From Micromonospora lupini (GTDB lineage: Bacteria; Actinomycetota; Actinomycetes; Mycobacteriales; Micromonosporaceae): DNA of 64,000 nucleotides. The notes beneath the pieces were generated by a model. The model made no database searches and was not told where the DNA came from. It saw only the letters and a list, made by a program, of their open reading frames with translations. Made by a program: the position numbers and the translations under genes. Shown one piece after another: positions 1 to 9,004 of this stretch. Positions within the stretch are counted from its first letter, which is position 1. Each line of letters opens with the position of its first letter. The DNA lies in assembly GCF_026342015.1 (NCBI RefSeq), contig NZ_JAPENL010000002.1, forward strand, positions 1,679,001 through 1,743,000. Reading direction: 5' to 3'.

Positions 1-579
1 GTCGTCCGCGTACACGTCGGGGGCGGTCTGCATGAGTTCGCTCATCGCGCCGGCGCTCGGCGCCGAGCTGTCGACGGCTCCGGGGTTGCCCGCCATCGAC
101 GTGCCGCCGGCGCTGGATCCGGCCGCCGGCTCGGCCCCGGGTCGGTCCAGCCGGAACCAGACGCCCTTGCCCGTCGGCAGGTACGTGGTGCCCCAGCGGC
201 TGGCGAAGTGGTCGACGAGCAGCAGCCCGCGACCCCGCTCGGAGACCTCGTTGATCTCGGTCGCGTCGTTGCGGGTGCCGACGGTCAGCTCGTCGTTGCC
301 CGAGCTGGGCGCGAAGTCGGAGACGGTCACGGAGAGCCCGACACCGTCCGCGACGACCTCGATGTCCAGTTCGGTGCCGGCGTGCTCGACGGCGTTTGTG
401 GTCAGCTCGGTGGTGAGCAGCAGCGCCTCGTTGACCAGGTCGTCCAGGTGCGCCTCGGCGAGGACGGAGCGGACGACCGCGCGGGCGGCGGCGGGCGTAC
501 GGCGGTCGGCGGGCAGGCGGACACGCCGGGCGGCCCCGCTCCCGGCCCCGGCCGTCGCGGCCCCCGCCTCGGCTGACAT
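1..579 (-). CDS. RsbW-like ATP-binding regulator, 3' end cut by window edge
   Basis: The reading frame is open to base 1, so only the first 193 residues are seen. The protein has a HATPase_c fold of the anti-sigma/SpoIIE-partner type. An N-box with ELTTNAVEHAG lies near residues 60-70, followed by a DFAP stretch and a G2-like ERGRGLLLVDHFASRWG segment near residue 130. The family binds ATP and usually phosphorylates or sequesters an anti-anti-sigma (STAS) partner; a STAS protein lies at 9005-9340. After about residue 155 the sequence becomes a Gly/Ala/Ser-rich linker, so a second domain (for example a PP2C phosphatase) could follow outside the window. The start is the ATG at 579, preceded by GGAGG-like bases. 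It diverges from the HAMP kinase gene. Confidence 0.8.
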   Translation of the reverse strand, partial: MSAEAGAATAGAGSGAARRVRLPADRRTPAAARAVVRSVLAEAHLDDLVNEALLLTTELTTNAVEHAGTELDIEVVADGVGLSVTVSDFAPSSGNDELTVGTRNDATEINEVSERGRGLLLVDHFASRWGTTYLPTGKGVWFRLDRPGAEPAAGSSAGGTSMAGNPGAVDSSAPSAGAMSELMQTAPDVYADD

Positions 580-866
580 CCCCGTATCCTCCACCGTTCC
601 CCCGCCGGGTGCCAAGCCGATGCCCGATCGGCGGGGGCGGGCGTCGGCGGCTGGGCCACGGTCCAGAGGACAGCGGCAGCCACGAGCCCTTCCGGTGACA
701 AGCGCCACTCGGCGAGGTCTGTGCCGGGTTGGGCGTCGCCGGGGGGATCGCGGAGGCCACCAGGGCCGACCGGCGGGTCGCGCACCCTGGCACTACGGCG
801 CGCGCGGGCACAATATGGGGTGCCGGTGTGTCCGTACGGGCACGGCGCCCCCGAGTTGAGCGAGGA
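580..866. promoter_or_regulatory. Divergent intergenic region with both promoters
   Basis: These 287 bases separate the divergent ATPase and hybrid kinase genes and should hold both promoters. A CACAATAT stretch near 810 is the most promoter-like sequence for the rightward gene. A GAGGA ribosome binding site at 862-866 serves the kinase start. No coding frame with family resemblance is seen here. Confidence 0.4.
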
Positions 867-3800
867 ATGATGACCACGGCGAAGCAGTCGGTCGCGGACC
901 CGTCCGCGCCCGACCACGAGGCGCTCCTCGGTGAGTTGACCGAGGCGCTCCGGCGGATCGGTCGCGGCGACCTGAAGGTCCGGCTGCCCCGCCGTGCCGG
1001 CGCGGCCGGCGAGGTGGCGGACGCCTTCAACGAGGTGGTCTCGCTCCAGGAGCGGCAGTACCTGGACCTGCGGCGCATCAGCCGGATCGTCGGTCGGGAC
1101 GGTCGGCTCACCGAGCGCCTCGACGACGAGGGGCTTGACGGCTCCTGGGCGGAGGGGCAGCGGGCGATCAACTCGCTGATCGACGACCTGGGTCGACCGA
1201 CAACCGAGATCGCCCGGGTCATCGTGGCGGTCGCCGACGGCGACCTGTCCCAGCACATGGCGTTGGAGATCGACGGTCGGCCGCTGCGCGGCGAGTACCT
1301 GCGCATCGGGCGCACGGTGAACACGATGGTCGACCAGCTCTCGTCGTTCTCCAACGAGGTGACCCGGGTGGCCCGCGAGGTGGGCACCGAGGGCAAGTTG
1401 GGCGGCCAGGCCGACGTCCGGGGTGTCGCCGGCACCTGGAAGGACCTCACCGACTCGGTGAACACCATGGCGTCGAACCTGACCGGCCAGGTGCGGTCGA
1501 TCTCGCAGGTGGCGACGGCGGTGGCCAAGGGCGACCTGTCGCAGAAGATCACGGTCGGCGCGCGCGGCGAGGTCGCCGAGTTGGCCGCGACTATGAACTA
1601 CCTCACCGACACGCTGCGGCTATTCGCCGAGCAGGTGACCCGGGTGGCCCGCGAGGTGGGCACCGAGGGCAAGCTCGGCGGCCAGGCCGAGGTGCCGAAC
1701 GTGGCGGGCACCTGGAAGGACCTGACCGACAGCGTCAACTCGATGGCGTCGAACCTGACGGCCCAGGTCCGCAACATCGCGCAGGTCTCCACGGCTGTCG
1801 CGCGCGGTGACCTCTCGCAGAAGATCACGGTGGCGGCGCAGGGCGAGATCCTGGAACTCAAGGACACCGTCAACACGATGGTGGACCAGTTGTCGTCGTT
1901 CGCCGACGAGGTGACGCGGGTGGCCCGTGAGGTGGGCATCGAGGGCAAGCTGGGCGGTCAGGCGCAGGTGCGTGGGGTCTCCGGCACGTGGCGGGACCTC
2001 ACCGAGAACGTCAACCAGTTGGCCGGCAACCTGACCAGCCAGGTCCGCAACATCTCCCAGGTCTCCACGGCGGTGGCGAAGGGCGACCTGAGCCAGAAGA
2101 TCACTGTGGACGCCCAGGGTGAGATCCTTGAGCTGAAGAACACTGTCAACACGATGGTGGACCAGTTGTCGTCGTTCGCCGACGAGGTGACCCGGGTGGC
2201 CCGTGAGGTGGGCACCGAGGGCAACCTTGGCGGGCAGGCGCAGGTCAAGGGCGTCTCCGGTACGTGGCGGGACCTGACCGACAACGTGAACTCGATGGCG
2301 TCGAACCTGACGAGCCAGGTCCGCAACATCGCCTCGGTGACCACTGCGGTGGCGAAGGGTGACCTGTCGCAGAAGATCACTGTGGACGCGCGGGGCGAGA
2401 TCCTTGAGCTGAAGTCGACTGTCAACACGATGGTGGATCAGCTGTCGTCGTTCGCCGACGAGGTGACCCGGGTGGCCCGTGAGGTGGGCACCGAGGGCAA
2501 GCTGGGCGGTCAGGCCCAGGTGCGTGGGGTCGCCGGCACGTGGCGGGACCTGACCGACAACGTGAACTCGATGGCGTCGAACCTGACCGCGCAGGTGCGC
2601 AACATCGCGCAGGTCTCCACGGCGGTGGCGAAGGGTGACCTGTCGCAGAAGATCACTGTGGACGCGCGGGGCGAGATCCTTGAGCTGAAGTCGACTGTCA
2701 ACACGATGGTGGACCAGTTGTCGTCGTTCGCCGACGAGGTGACCCGGGTGGCCCGTGAGGTGGGCACCGAGGGCAAGCTGGGTGGTCAGGCGCAGGTGAA
2801 GGGCGTCTCCGGTACCTGGCGGGACCTGACCGACAACGTGAACTCGATGGCGTCCAACCTGACGAGCCAGGTCCGCAACATCGCCTCGGTGACCACGGCC
2901 GTCGCGAAGGGTGACCTGAGCCAGAAGATCACCGTGGACGCCCAGGGCGAGATCCTTGAGCTGAAGTCCACTGTCAACACGATGGTCGACCAGTTGTCGT
3001 CGTTCGCCGACGAGGTGACCCGGGTGGCCCGCGAGGTCGGCATCGAGGGCAAGCTCGGCGGTCAGGCGCAGGTGAAGGGCGTCTCCGGCACCTGGCGTGA
3101 CCTCACCGAGAACGTCAACCAGCTCGCCTCGACGCTCACCACCCAGTTGCGGGCCATCGCCCAGGTGTCCACGTCGGTGACCCGCGGCGACCTGACCCAG
3201 CGGATCGCGGTCAAGGCGCAGGGCGAGGTCGCCGAGCTGAAGGACAACATCAACCAGATGATCGTCACCCTCCGGGAGACGACCAAGAAGAACGCCGAGC
3301 AGGGCTGGCTGGACTCCAACCTGGCCCGCATCGGTGGCCTGTTGCAGGGCCAGCGGGACCTGGGCGAGGTCTGTCGCATGATCATGACTGAGGTGACCCC
3401 GCTCGTCGACGCCCAGCTCGGCGCCTTCTTCCTGGCCGACGACGCCGACGGCAGCATGCGGCTGCGGCTGACCTCGTCGTACGGGTACGTGGCACGTGGG
3501 CACGACGTCACCTTCGGGCCGGGTGAGGGATTGGTCGGGCAGACCGCCCTCTCGCGCCGGACGATCCGGGTCAGCGCCTCCCCGAACAGTCGTCTCACGC
3601 TGCGCTCCGGCCTGGCCGAGACACCCCCTTCCGACCTGGTGGTGCTCCCCGTGCTGTTCGAGGGGGAGCTGCTCGGGGTGATCGAGTTCGCAAGCGTGGC
3701 CGCCTTCTCCGAGCTGCACCTGTCGTTCCTGGAGCGGCTGGTGCTCACCATCGGCATCGCTGTCAACACCATCCAGGCCAACAGGCGTACGGAGGAGCTG

Positions 3801-5237
3801 CTGGCCCAGTCGCAGCGACTCGCGCACGAGTTGCAGGAGCAGTCGGCGGAGTTGCAGCGCACCAACGCCGAGTTGGAGGAGAAGGCCACACTGCTCTCCG
3901 AGCAGAAGGGCAACATCGAGACCAAGAACCGGGAGATCGAGCTGGCCCGGCTCGGCCTGGAGGAGAAGGCGCAGCAGCTCACGCGGGCCTCGGCGTACAA
4001 GTCGGAGTTCCTGGCCAACATGAGCCATGAGCTGCGTACGCCGTTGAACTCGCTGCTCTTGCTGGCCCGGCTGCTGGCCGAGAACTCGGAGCAGAACCTC
4101 AACCCGAAGCAGATCGAGTTCGCCAGGACCATCCACAGTGCCGGCTCGGACCTGCTCTCGCTCATCGACGACATCCTGGACCTGTCCAAGATCGAGGCCG
4201 GTCGGATGGACGTCGAGCCCACCGAGATCCGCTTCACGGAGATCCGTGGCTACGTCGAGCAGGCGTTCGCCCCGCAGGCCGAGGAGAAGAACCTCGACTT
4301 CCAGGTACGCGTGAGCAAGGATCTGCCGCCGGCGTTGGTCACCGACGCGCAGCGGTTGCAGCAGATCCTGCGCAACCTGCTGTCCAACGCGGTGAAGTTC
4401 ACCGACAACGGCGCGGTGACGTTGCGGATCGCCCCGGCCGCGGAGAACGTGGTGTTCGACGTGCCGGCGCTCACCAACGCCCAGCAGGTGATCGCGTTCA
4501 CGGTGATCGACACGGGGATCGGCATCTCCGACGACAAACTGTCGATCATCTTCGAGGCGTTCCAGCAGGCGGACGGCACGACAAGTCGCCGCTACGGCGG
4601 CACCGGCCTGGGGCTGTCGATCAGCCGCGATCTGGCCCGGCTGATCGGGGGCACCATCACCGTGTCGTCGGCGCCCGGGCAGGGTTCGACATTCACGTTG
4701 TTCGTGCCGCAGGTGCTGGCGCCGGACGCGGTGGTCGCGCCCCAGTCGCCGTCACCGCAGCGTGCCGGCCTGCCGTCGTCGCTGCTGATGCCGCCGCTTG
4801 AGTTGCTGCCGGCGCGGCCGGAGGCGCCTGTCACCCGTCAGTTGGACGGTGCGACCGTGCTGATCGTGGACGACGACGTCCGCAACGTCTTCGCTCTGAC
4901 CAGCGCGTTGGAGCTGCACGGCATGACCGTGCTGTACTCGGACAACGGGGCGGACGGCGTCCGCCTGCTGGCCGAGCACCCGGAGGTGGACATCGTGCTG
5001 ATGGACGCCATGATGCCGGATCAGGACGGCTACGAGACGACCCGCCAGATCCGCCGCAACCACCGGTTCGCCGACCTTCCGGTCGTCTTCCTGACCGCGA
5101 AGGCGATGCCGGGTGACCGCGAGTCCGCGCTCGCGGCCGGGGGAAGCGACTACATCACCAAGCCTGTCGACCTGGACGACCTGATCGAGTTGATGTCGTC
5201 CTGGATCAGCGGCGGCCGGATCGAGGAGACTTCGTGA
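867..5237 (+). CDS. Soluble hybrid histidine kinase with seven tandem HAMP-type repeats, GAF, HisKA, HATPase and REC
   Basis: This 1456-residue sensor kinase starts at the ATG at 867 or the adjacent ATG at 870, both just after GAGGA. There is no signal peptide or membrane segment, so it should be cytosolic. Order of domains: a HAMP-like N-terminus (residues 1-135); seven repeats of 92 residues marked by LGGQA (about 135-810); GAF (about 830-975); coiled coil (975-1040); HisKA with phospho-acceptor His1054 in SHELRTP; HATPase_c with an N-box near 1163, DTGIGI near 1212 and GTGLGL near 1245; receiver domain 1330-1450 with phospho-acceptor Asp1380. The architecture resembles group III (Nik1-type) kinases, where HAMP arrays sense osmotic or cell-wall stress; the signal here is unknown. 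The stop overlaps the next gene, a response regulator, by 4 bases, which suggests translational coupling. Confidence 0.93.
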   Translation: MMTTAKQSVADPSAPDHEALLGELTEALRRIGRGDLKVRLPRRAGAAGEVADAFNEVVSLQERQYLDLRRISRIVGRDGRLTERLDDEGLDGSWAEGQRAINSLIDDLGRPTTEIARVIVAVADGDLSQHMALEIDGRPLRGEYLRIGRTVNTMVDQLSSFSNEVTRVAREVGTEGKLGGQADVRGVAGTWKDLTDSVNTMASNLTGQVRSISQVATAVAKGDLSQKITVGARGEVAELAATMNYLTDTLRLFAEQVTRVAREVGTEGKLGGQAEVPNVAGTWKDLTDSVNSMASNLTAQVRNIAQVSTAVARGDLSQKITVAAQGEILELKDTVNTMVDQLSSFADEVTRVAREVGIEGKLGGQAQVRGVSGTWRDLTENVNQLAGNLTSQVRNISQVSTAVAKGDLSQKITVDAQGEILELKNTVNTMVDQLSSFADEVTRVAREVGTEGNLGGQAQVKGVSGTWRDLTDNVNSMASNLTSQVRNIASVTTAVAKGDLSQKITVDARGEILELKSTVNTMVDQLSSFADEVTRVAREVGTEGKLGGQAQVRGVAGTWRDLTDNVNSMASNLTAQVRNIAQVSTAVAKGDLSQKITVDARGEILELKSTVNTMVDQLSSFADEVTRVAREVGTEGKLGGQAQVKGVSGTWRDLTDNVNSMASNLTSQVRNIASVTTAVAKGDLSQKITVDAQGEILELKSTVNTMVDQLSSFADEVTRVAREVGIEGKLGGQAQVKGVSGTWRDLTENVNQLASTLTTQLRAIAQVSTSVTRGDLTQRIAVKAQGEVAELKDNINQMIVTLRETTKKNAEQGWLDSNLARIGGLLQGQRDLGEVCRMIMTEVTPLVDAQLGAFFLADDADGSMRLRLTSSYGYVARGHDVTFGPGEGLVGQTALSRRTIRVSASPNSRLTLRSGLAETPPSDLVVLPVLFEGELLGVIEFASVAAFSELHLSFLERLVLTIGIAVNTIQANRRTEELLAQSQRLAHELQEQSAELQRTNAELEEKATLLSEQKGNIETKNREIELARLGLEEKAQQLTRASAYKSEFLANMSHELRTPLNSLLLLARLLAENSEQNLNPKQIEFARTIHSAGSDLLSLIDDILDLSKIEAGRMDVEPTEIRFTEIRGYVEQAFAPQAEEKNLDFQVRVSKDLPPALVTDAQRLQQILRNLLSNAVKFTDNGAVTLRIAPAAENVVFDVPALTNAQQVIAFTVIDTGIGISDDKLSIIFEAFQQADGTTSRRYGGTGLGLSISRDLARLIGGTITVSSAPGQGSTFTLFVPQVLAPDAVVAPQSPSPQRAGLPSSLLMPPLELLPARPEAPVTRQLDGATVLIVDDDVRNVFALTSALELHGMTVLYSDNGADGVRLLAEHPEVDIVLMDAMMPDQDGYETTRQIRRNHRFADLPVVFLTAKAMPGDRESALAAGGSDYITKPVDLDDLIELMSSWISGGRIEETS
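1378..3309 (+). repeat. Seven tandem 276-bp coding repeats (HAMP units)
   Basis: The segment encoding LGGQA recurs near 1400, 1676, 1952, 2228, 2504, 2780 and 3056, an exact 276-bp (92-codon) period with no indels. Copies 3 to 7 are nearly identical at DNA level, including synonymous positions, while copies 1 and 2 are more diverged. The long antisense open frames here are a by-product of the repeats. Confidence 0.95.
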
Positions 5238-5788
5238 CCCAGATGGCCAAGGCGCTGCTCGTGGACGATCGCCGGGAGAACCTGATGGCCCTGGAGGCGA
5301 TCCTCCAGGGCCTGCCGGTTCAGTCGGTGGCCGTGGAGAGCGGCGAGGCGGCGCTCAAGCAGCTGCTGGTGGACGACTTCGCGGTGATCCTGTTGGACGC
5401 GCAGATGCCGGACATGGACGGCTTCGAGACGGCCAGCCACATCAAGCGCCGGGAGCGGACCCGGCACGTGCCGATCATCTTCCTCACCGCCGCCGACAGG
5501 GACGCCCAGCTCGCGCTGCGGGGCTACCAGGTGGGTGCGGTGGACTACCTGACCAAGCCGTTCGACCCGTGGGTGCTGCGGGCCAAGGTGTCGGTCTTCG
5601 TCGAGCTGTGGGTGAAGACCCGGCAGTTGGCCGCCCAGTCGGACCTGGTCCGGGAGCGCGACACGCAGTGGCGGCGGCTCACCGACGCGGTCGACGAGGC
5701 GACCACCCTGCTCCGCTCCGACGACCAGGAGTCGCGGGACCGTGCGGTGGAGCTACTCGAGCAGGCCCGCTGGGGCAGCTCCGCCTGA
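5234..5788 (+). CDS. Single-receiver response regulator
   Basis: The protein has 184 residues and a GTG start that overlaps the kinase stop (GTGA), with GAGGAG upstream. The receiver domain fills residues 5-125: acidic pair in LLVDDR, phospho-acceptor Asp55 in LLDAQMPDMDGFE, conserved Thr in FLTAADRD and Lys in YLTKPFDP. The last 50 residues are a charged helical extension with no recognisable DNA-binding or enzymatic domain, so output is probably through protein contact. It is the likely partner of the hybrid kinase and may receive phosphate from it directly. Confidence 0.9.
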   Translation: MTQMAKALLVDDRRENLMALEAILQGLPVQSVAVESGEAALKQLLVDDFAVILLDAQMPDMDGFETASHIKRRERTRHVPIIFLTAADRDAQLALRGYQVGAVDYLTKPFDPWVLRAKVSVFVELWVKTRQLAAQSDLVRERDTQWRRLTDAVDEATTLLRSDDQESRDRAVELLEQARWGSSA

Positions 5789-5797
5789 CCCGACCGG

Positions 5798-6295
5798 TCA
5801 GGCCTCGCCGGGGCGCAGGTGGCCGGTCTGGGCCCGGCGGATCCGCCAGCGCTCACCCAGCGAGTCGATTTCCTCCTGGACGAAGATGAAGAAGTCGCGC
5901 ATCTCGGCCACCCGCTCGCCGGCCGGCGTCTCCGGGCCGTTGAGGGCGACCACACCACCCTCGGCCGCGTCGATGAACGTCTTGTAGATCGCGGTCTTGG
6001 TGATGGTCCCCTCGTACCAGGGGTTGTCCGGCATCCGGTAGCGGTCGCGGCGGGACCGGGGGACGGGTTCGCGGATCAGCATGCCGAACTGGGTGAGGTA
6101 GCGGACCGCGCCGCTGACCGCCGCCGCGCTGACCCCGAGCCGCTCGCCGATCTCGGCGGCCGTCAGCGGGTCGTCGGCGCTCATCACCGTGAACAACACC
6201 CGGGCGGCCATCCGGGGAAAGCCGACCTCGGCGAACGTGAGGGCCATCCGTTCGACGAAGAGGTGCACCGGGTCGTGGCCGTCGACGGCTGCCAT
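5798..6295 (-). CDS. GbsR/MarR-family transcriptional regulator
   Basis: This 165-residue protein has a winged helix-turn-helix at about residues 35-95 (AAEIGERLGVSAAAVSGAVRY is the recognition region) and a helical C-terminus that would serve for dimerisation. The start is the ATG at 6295 with a GGGAGG ribosome binding site. It diverges from an ABC exporter, and the intergenic space contains a perfect palindrome at 6352-6367. The arrangement suggests a local repressor of the exporter. It ends 9 bases from the convergent response regulator gene. Confidence 0.85.
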   Translation of the reverse strand: MAAVDGHDPVHLFVERMALTFAEVGFPRMAARVLFTVMSADDPLTAAEIGERLGVSAAAVSGAVRYLTQFGMLIREPVPRSRRDRYRMPDNPWYEGTITKTAIYKTFIDAAEGGVVALNGPETPAGERVAEMRDFFIFVQEEIDSLGERWRIRRAQTGHLRPGEA

Positions 6296-6351
6296 GGCGG
6301 TCCCTCCCTGCGCGGTTCGTGGGCACCGATGGTGCCCCGACTCTCACTGTC

Positions 6352-6387
6352 TTCACAACTTTGTGAAACGAGTGTAGCTTCCGATAT
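6352..6387 (+). promoter_or_regulatory. Palindromic operator and promoter of the ABC exporter
   Basis: TTCACAA-CT-TTGTGAA at 6352-6367 is a perfect 7-bp inverted repeat. It contains a -35-like TTCACA (6352-6357), spaced 17 bases from a -10-like TAGCTT (6375-6380). The ATG at 6388 is 7 bases after that hexamer, so the transcript may be leaderless. A repressor bound to the palindrome would block the promoter. Confidence 0.6.
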
Positions 6388-7284
6388 ATGGAAACTCCGA
6401 TTGCGGTGTCCGGCCTGGTCAAGACCTTCGGCCGGACCCGGGCGCTGGACGGTCTGGACCTGACCGTCCGCGCCGGCGAGGTGCACGGCTTCCTCGGCCC
6501 GAACGGCGCCGGCAAGTCGACGACGATCCGAGCGCTGCTCGGCCTGCTGCGGACGGACGCGGGGGACGTCCGCCTGCTCGGCGGTGACCCGTGGCGCGAC
6601 GCGGTGGCCCTGCACCGCCGGCTGGCGTACGTGCCGGGCGACGTGACGCTCTGGCCCAACCTCTCCGGCGGCGAGGTCATCGACCTGCTCGGCCGGATGC
6701 GCGGAGGGCTCGACCCGGCCCGCCGAGCCGAGCTGCTCGACTCCTTCGAGCTGGACCCCCGCAAGAAGGGCCGGGCGTACTCCAAGGGCAACAGGCAGAA
6801 GGTCGGCCTGGTGGCAGCCCTCGCGTCGGACGTCGAACTGCTCATCCTGGACGAGCCGACCTCCGGCCTGGACCCGCTCATGGAGGAGGTCTTCCAGCAC
6901 TGGGTGCGCCGGGCCAAGGCCGACGGCCGCACCGTGCTGCTCTCCAGCCACATCCTGGCCGAGGTGGAGGCGCTCTGCGACCGGGTGACGATCATCCGCA
7001 ACGGGCGGGACGTGGAGACCGGCACCCTGAGCGAGCTGCGGCACCTGCGCCGCACCTCGATCGAGGCCGAGCTGACCGGTCCGGTGGACGGGCTGGGTCA
7101 GCTCACCGGCGTACACGACCTGCGTGTGGACGGGCAGCGGGTGCGCTTCGACGTGGAGGACGTCGCGCTTGACGTCGCGCTGCGTCGGCTCACCGAGATC
7201 GGCGTACGGAGCCTGGTCAGCCAGCCGCCGACGCTTGAGGAGCTGTTCCTGCGGCACTACCAGGCCGAGCAGGTGCGGTCATGA
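6388..7284 (+). CDS. ABC exporter ATP-binding subunit (drug-resistance type)
   Basis: This 298-residue nucleotide-binding protein has Walker A GPNGAGKST near residues 38-46, a degenerate signature region (SKGNRQK in place of LSGGQ), Walker B LLILDEP and a switch His in SSHILAE. The degenerate signature is common in the DrrA/YadG-like ABC-2 exporter group. The C-terminal 80 residues are the usual accessory domain. No ribosome binding site precedes the ATG, while a -10-like hexamer sits 7 bases upstream. It is translationally coupled (ATGA) to the permease and likely controlled by the divergent GbsR-like protein. Confidence 0.9.
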   Translation: METPIAVSGLVKTFGRTRALDGLDLTVRAGEVHGFLGPNGAGKSTTIRALLGLLRTDAGDVRLLGGDPWRDAVALHRRLAYVPGDVTLWPNLSGGEVIDLLGRMRGGLDPARRAELLDSFELDPRKKGRAYSKGNRQKVGLVAALASDVELLILDEPTSGLDPLMEEVFQHWVRRAKADGRTVLLSSHILAEVEALCDRVTIIRNGRDVETGTLSELRHLRRTSIEAELTGPVDGLGQLTGVHDLRVDGQRVRFDVEDVALDVALRRLTEIGVRSLVSQPPTLEELFLRHYQAEQVRS

Positions 7285-8894
7285 CCCCGTTCACCGGCAC
7301 CCGGCACCTGGTGCGGCTGATCCTGCGGCGGGACCGTGTCGTGCTGCCGATCTGGGTCCTCCTGCTGGCCGTGCTGCCGGCCAGCTACGCCGCCACGTAC
7401 GCCGAGCTGTACCCGACCGCCGCCGAGCGGGCCGCGTACCTGGCCGGCACCGCGAGCAACCCGTCGATCGTCGCGCTGCTCGGGCCGGTGTTCGGCGACA
7501 GCGTCGGCGCGCTCGCCGTCCAGCGGGCCGGCCTGCTGGTGTTGATCGCCGCGTTGGTAAGTGTGCTGACCGTGGTCCGGCACACCCGCACCGAGGAGGA
7601 GGCCGGCCGGCGTGAGCTGCTCGGCGCGACGGTCCTCGGCCGGTACGCCGGTCTGACCGCGGCGCTGCTGGTGACGTACGCCGCGAATGTGCTGCTCGGT
7701 CTGCTCATCGCCGGCGGTCTGGTCGCCACGGGTCTGCCCGGCGCGGGTTCGCTGCTGTTCGGCGCGGGGGTGGCGCTCACAGGCGTCGCCTTCGCCACGG
7801 TCGGCGGCCTGGCCGCGCAGCTCACCGAGAGCGCCGGCGGCGCGCGCGGCATCGGCCTGGGCGTGCTCGGGTTGGCCTTCGTGCTGCGGCTGGCGGGCGA
7901 CGCCGGAGGATCCGGCGGCACCGCCGGAAAAGCCGAGTGGCTGAGCTGGCTCTCGCCGCTGGGCTGGGCGCCCCGGGGACGGGCCTTCGCCGGTGAGCGC
8001 TTGTGGGTGCTGCTGCTGCCGGTGCTGTTCGCGGCGGTGGTCGCGCTCGTCGCGTACCCCGTCTCGGTGCGCCGGGACCTCGGCGCGGGGGTGCTGCCGC
8101 CGCGGCTCGGCCCGGCCACCGCCGGTCCGGGGCTGGCCGGTCCCTTCGGCCTGGCCTGGCGGCTGCACCGGGGCCAACTGCTCGGCTGGACCATCGGCTT
8201 CGGGCTGCTCGGTTTGGTGCTTGGTGGCGCGGCGGACGCGGCCGGCGACGCGGTGCAGGGCAACGAGCAGATCGCCGAGATCATGGCCCGGCTGGGTGGC
8301 ACGTCGGCGCTCGCCGAGGCGTACCTCGGTGGCACGTTGAGTCTGACCGCGCTGGCCGCCGCCGGGTACGGCATCCAGGCCGCGCTGCGGGCGCGGGCGG
8401 AGGAGGTCGCCGGGCGGGCCGAACCGCTGCTCGCCACTGCGGTGAGCCGGACCCGCTGGCTTGCGGCGCACCTGCTCTTCGCGCTGCTCGGCCCGGTGGT
8501 GGTGCTGGCCGTGGCGGGCCTGACGACCGGGCTGGCGTACGGCCTGAGCGTGGGCGACGTCGGCGGTGAGTTGCCCCGACTGGTCGGCGCCGGGCTGGCC
8601 CAGGTGCCGGCGGCGTGGGTGCTCGCCGGGCTCGCGGCGCTGCTTGTGGGTTGGCTGCCCCGGTTCTCCTCGGCGGCCTGGGCGGTGCTCGCCGGCTGCC
8701 TGCTGCTCGGTCAGATCGGCGCGGTGCTGAAGCTGAGTCAGTGGGCGCTGGACCTGTCCCCGTTCACGCACACCCCACAGGTCCTCGGCGACAACTGGAC
8801 AGCAACCCCCCTGGCCCTGCTGACCGCCGTGACAGCGGCCCTCCTGGCCCTGGCCCTGCGCACCTTTCACACCCGAAACATCCCCACCCCCTGA
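7281..8894 (+). CDS. ABC-2 exporter permease (polyketide-antibiotic exporter type)
   Basis: This 537-residue integral membrane protein has about twelve hydrophobic segments in two similar halves. It opens with a short cytoplasmic stretch and WVLLLAVLP. Length and pattern match the large exporters of the COG3559 type, which pair with one ATPase and are often found with antibiotic self-resistance or efflux. The substrate cannot be told from sequence. It overlaps the ATPase gene by 4 bases. A large inverted repeat begins 36 bases after its stop. Confidence 0.87.
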   Translation: MTPFTGTRHLVRLILRRDRVVLPIWVLLLAVLPASYAATYAELYPTAAERAAYLAGTASNPSIVALLGPVFGDSVGALAVQRAGLLVLIAALVSVLTVVRHTRTEEEAGRRELLGATVLGRYAGLTAALLVTYAANVLLGLLIAGGLVATGLPGAGSLLFGAGVALTGVAFATVGGLAAQLTESAGGARGIGLGVLGLAFVLRLAGDAGGSGGTAGKAEWLSWLSPLGWAPRGRAFAGERLWVLLLPVLFAAVVALVAYPVSVRRDLGAGVLPPRLGPATAGPGLAGPFGLAWRLHRGQLLGWTIGFGLLGLVLGGAADAAGDAVQGNEQIAEIMARLGGTSALAEAYLGGTLSLTALAAAGYGIQAALRARAEEVAGRAEPLLATAVSRTRWLAAHLLFALLGPVVVLAVAGLTTGLAYGLSVGDVGGELPRLVGAGLAQVPAAWVLAGLAALLVGWLPRFSSAAWAVLAGCLLLGQIGAVLKLSQWALDLSPFTHTPQVLGDNWTATPLALLTAVTAALLALALRTFHTRNIPTP

Positions 8895-8930
8895 CGGTCC
8901 CCCGAGGGTCCGCGGGGCACCCGGACGCGG

Positions 8931-8986
8931 TGATCAAGAGGTTTGCGTCAGCGGAAGCGCGATCTTTGACGCAAACCTCTTGATCA
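8931..8986. terminator. Inverted repeat, 20-bp arms, 16-nt loop (family A, copy 1)
   Basis: The arm TGATCAAGAGGTTTGCGTCA (8931-8950) is perfectly repeated in inverse at 8967-8986 around a 16-base loop. It lies between convergent gene ends (8894 and 9005), so it can form a hairpin in both transcripts. The same arms with a different 16-base loop occur at 38037-38092, so this is a repeated element as well as a likely bidirectional terminator. There is no T-tract. Confidence 0.75.
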
Positions 8987-9004
8987 ACAGGGCGAGGCGG
9001 GGGG

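Noticed and set aside
1620..4136. 838-codon open frame antisense to the HAMP kinase
   Set aside because: It mirrors the 276-bp repeats of the real gene and has no protein-family features; G+C-rich codon bias leaves the opposite strand open.
7257..8870. 537-codon open frame antisense to the ABC permease
   Set aside because: Gln/Arg-rich shadow composition, no start signal, and the sense strand encodes a clear membrane protein.
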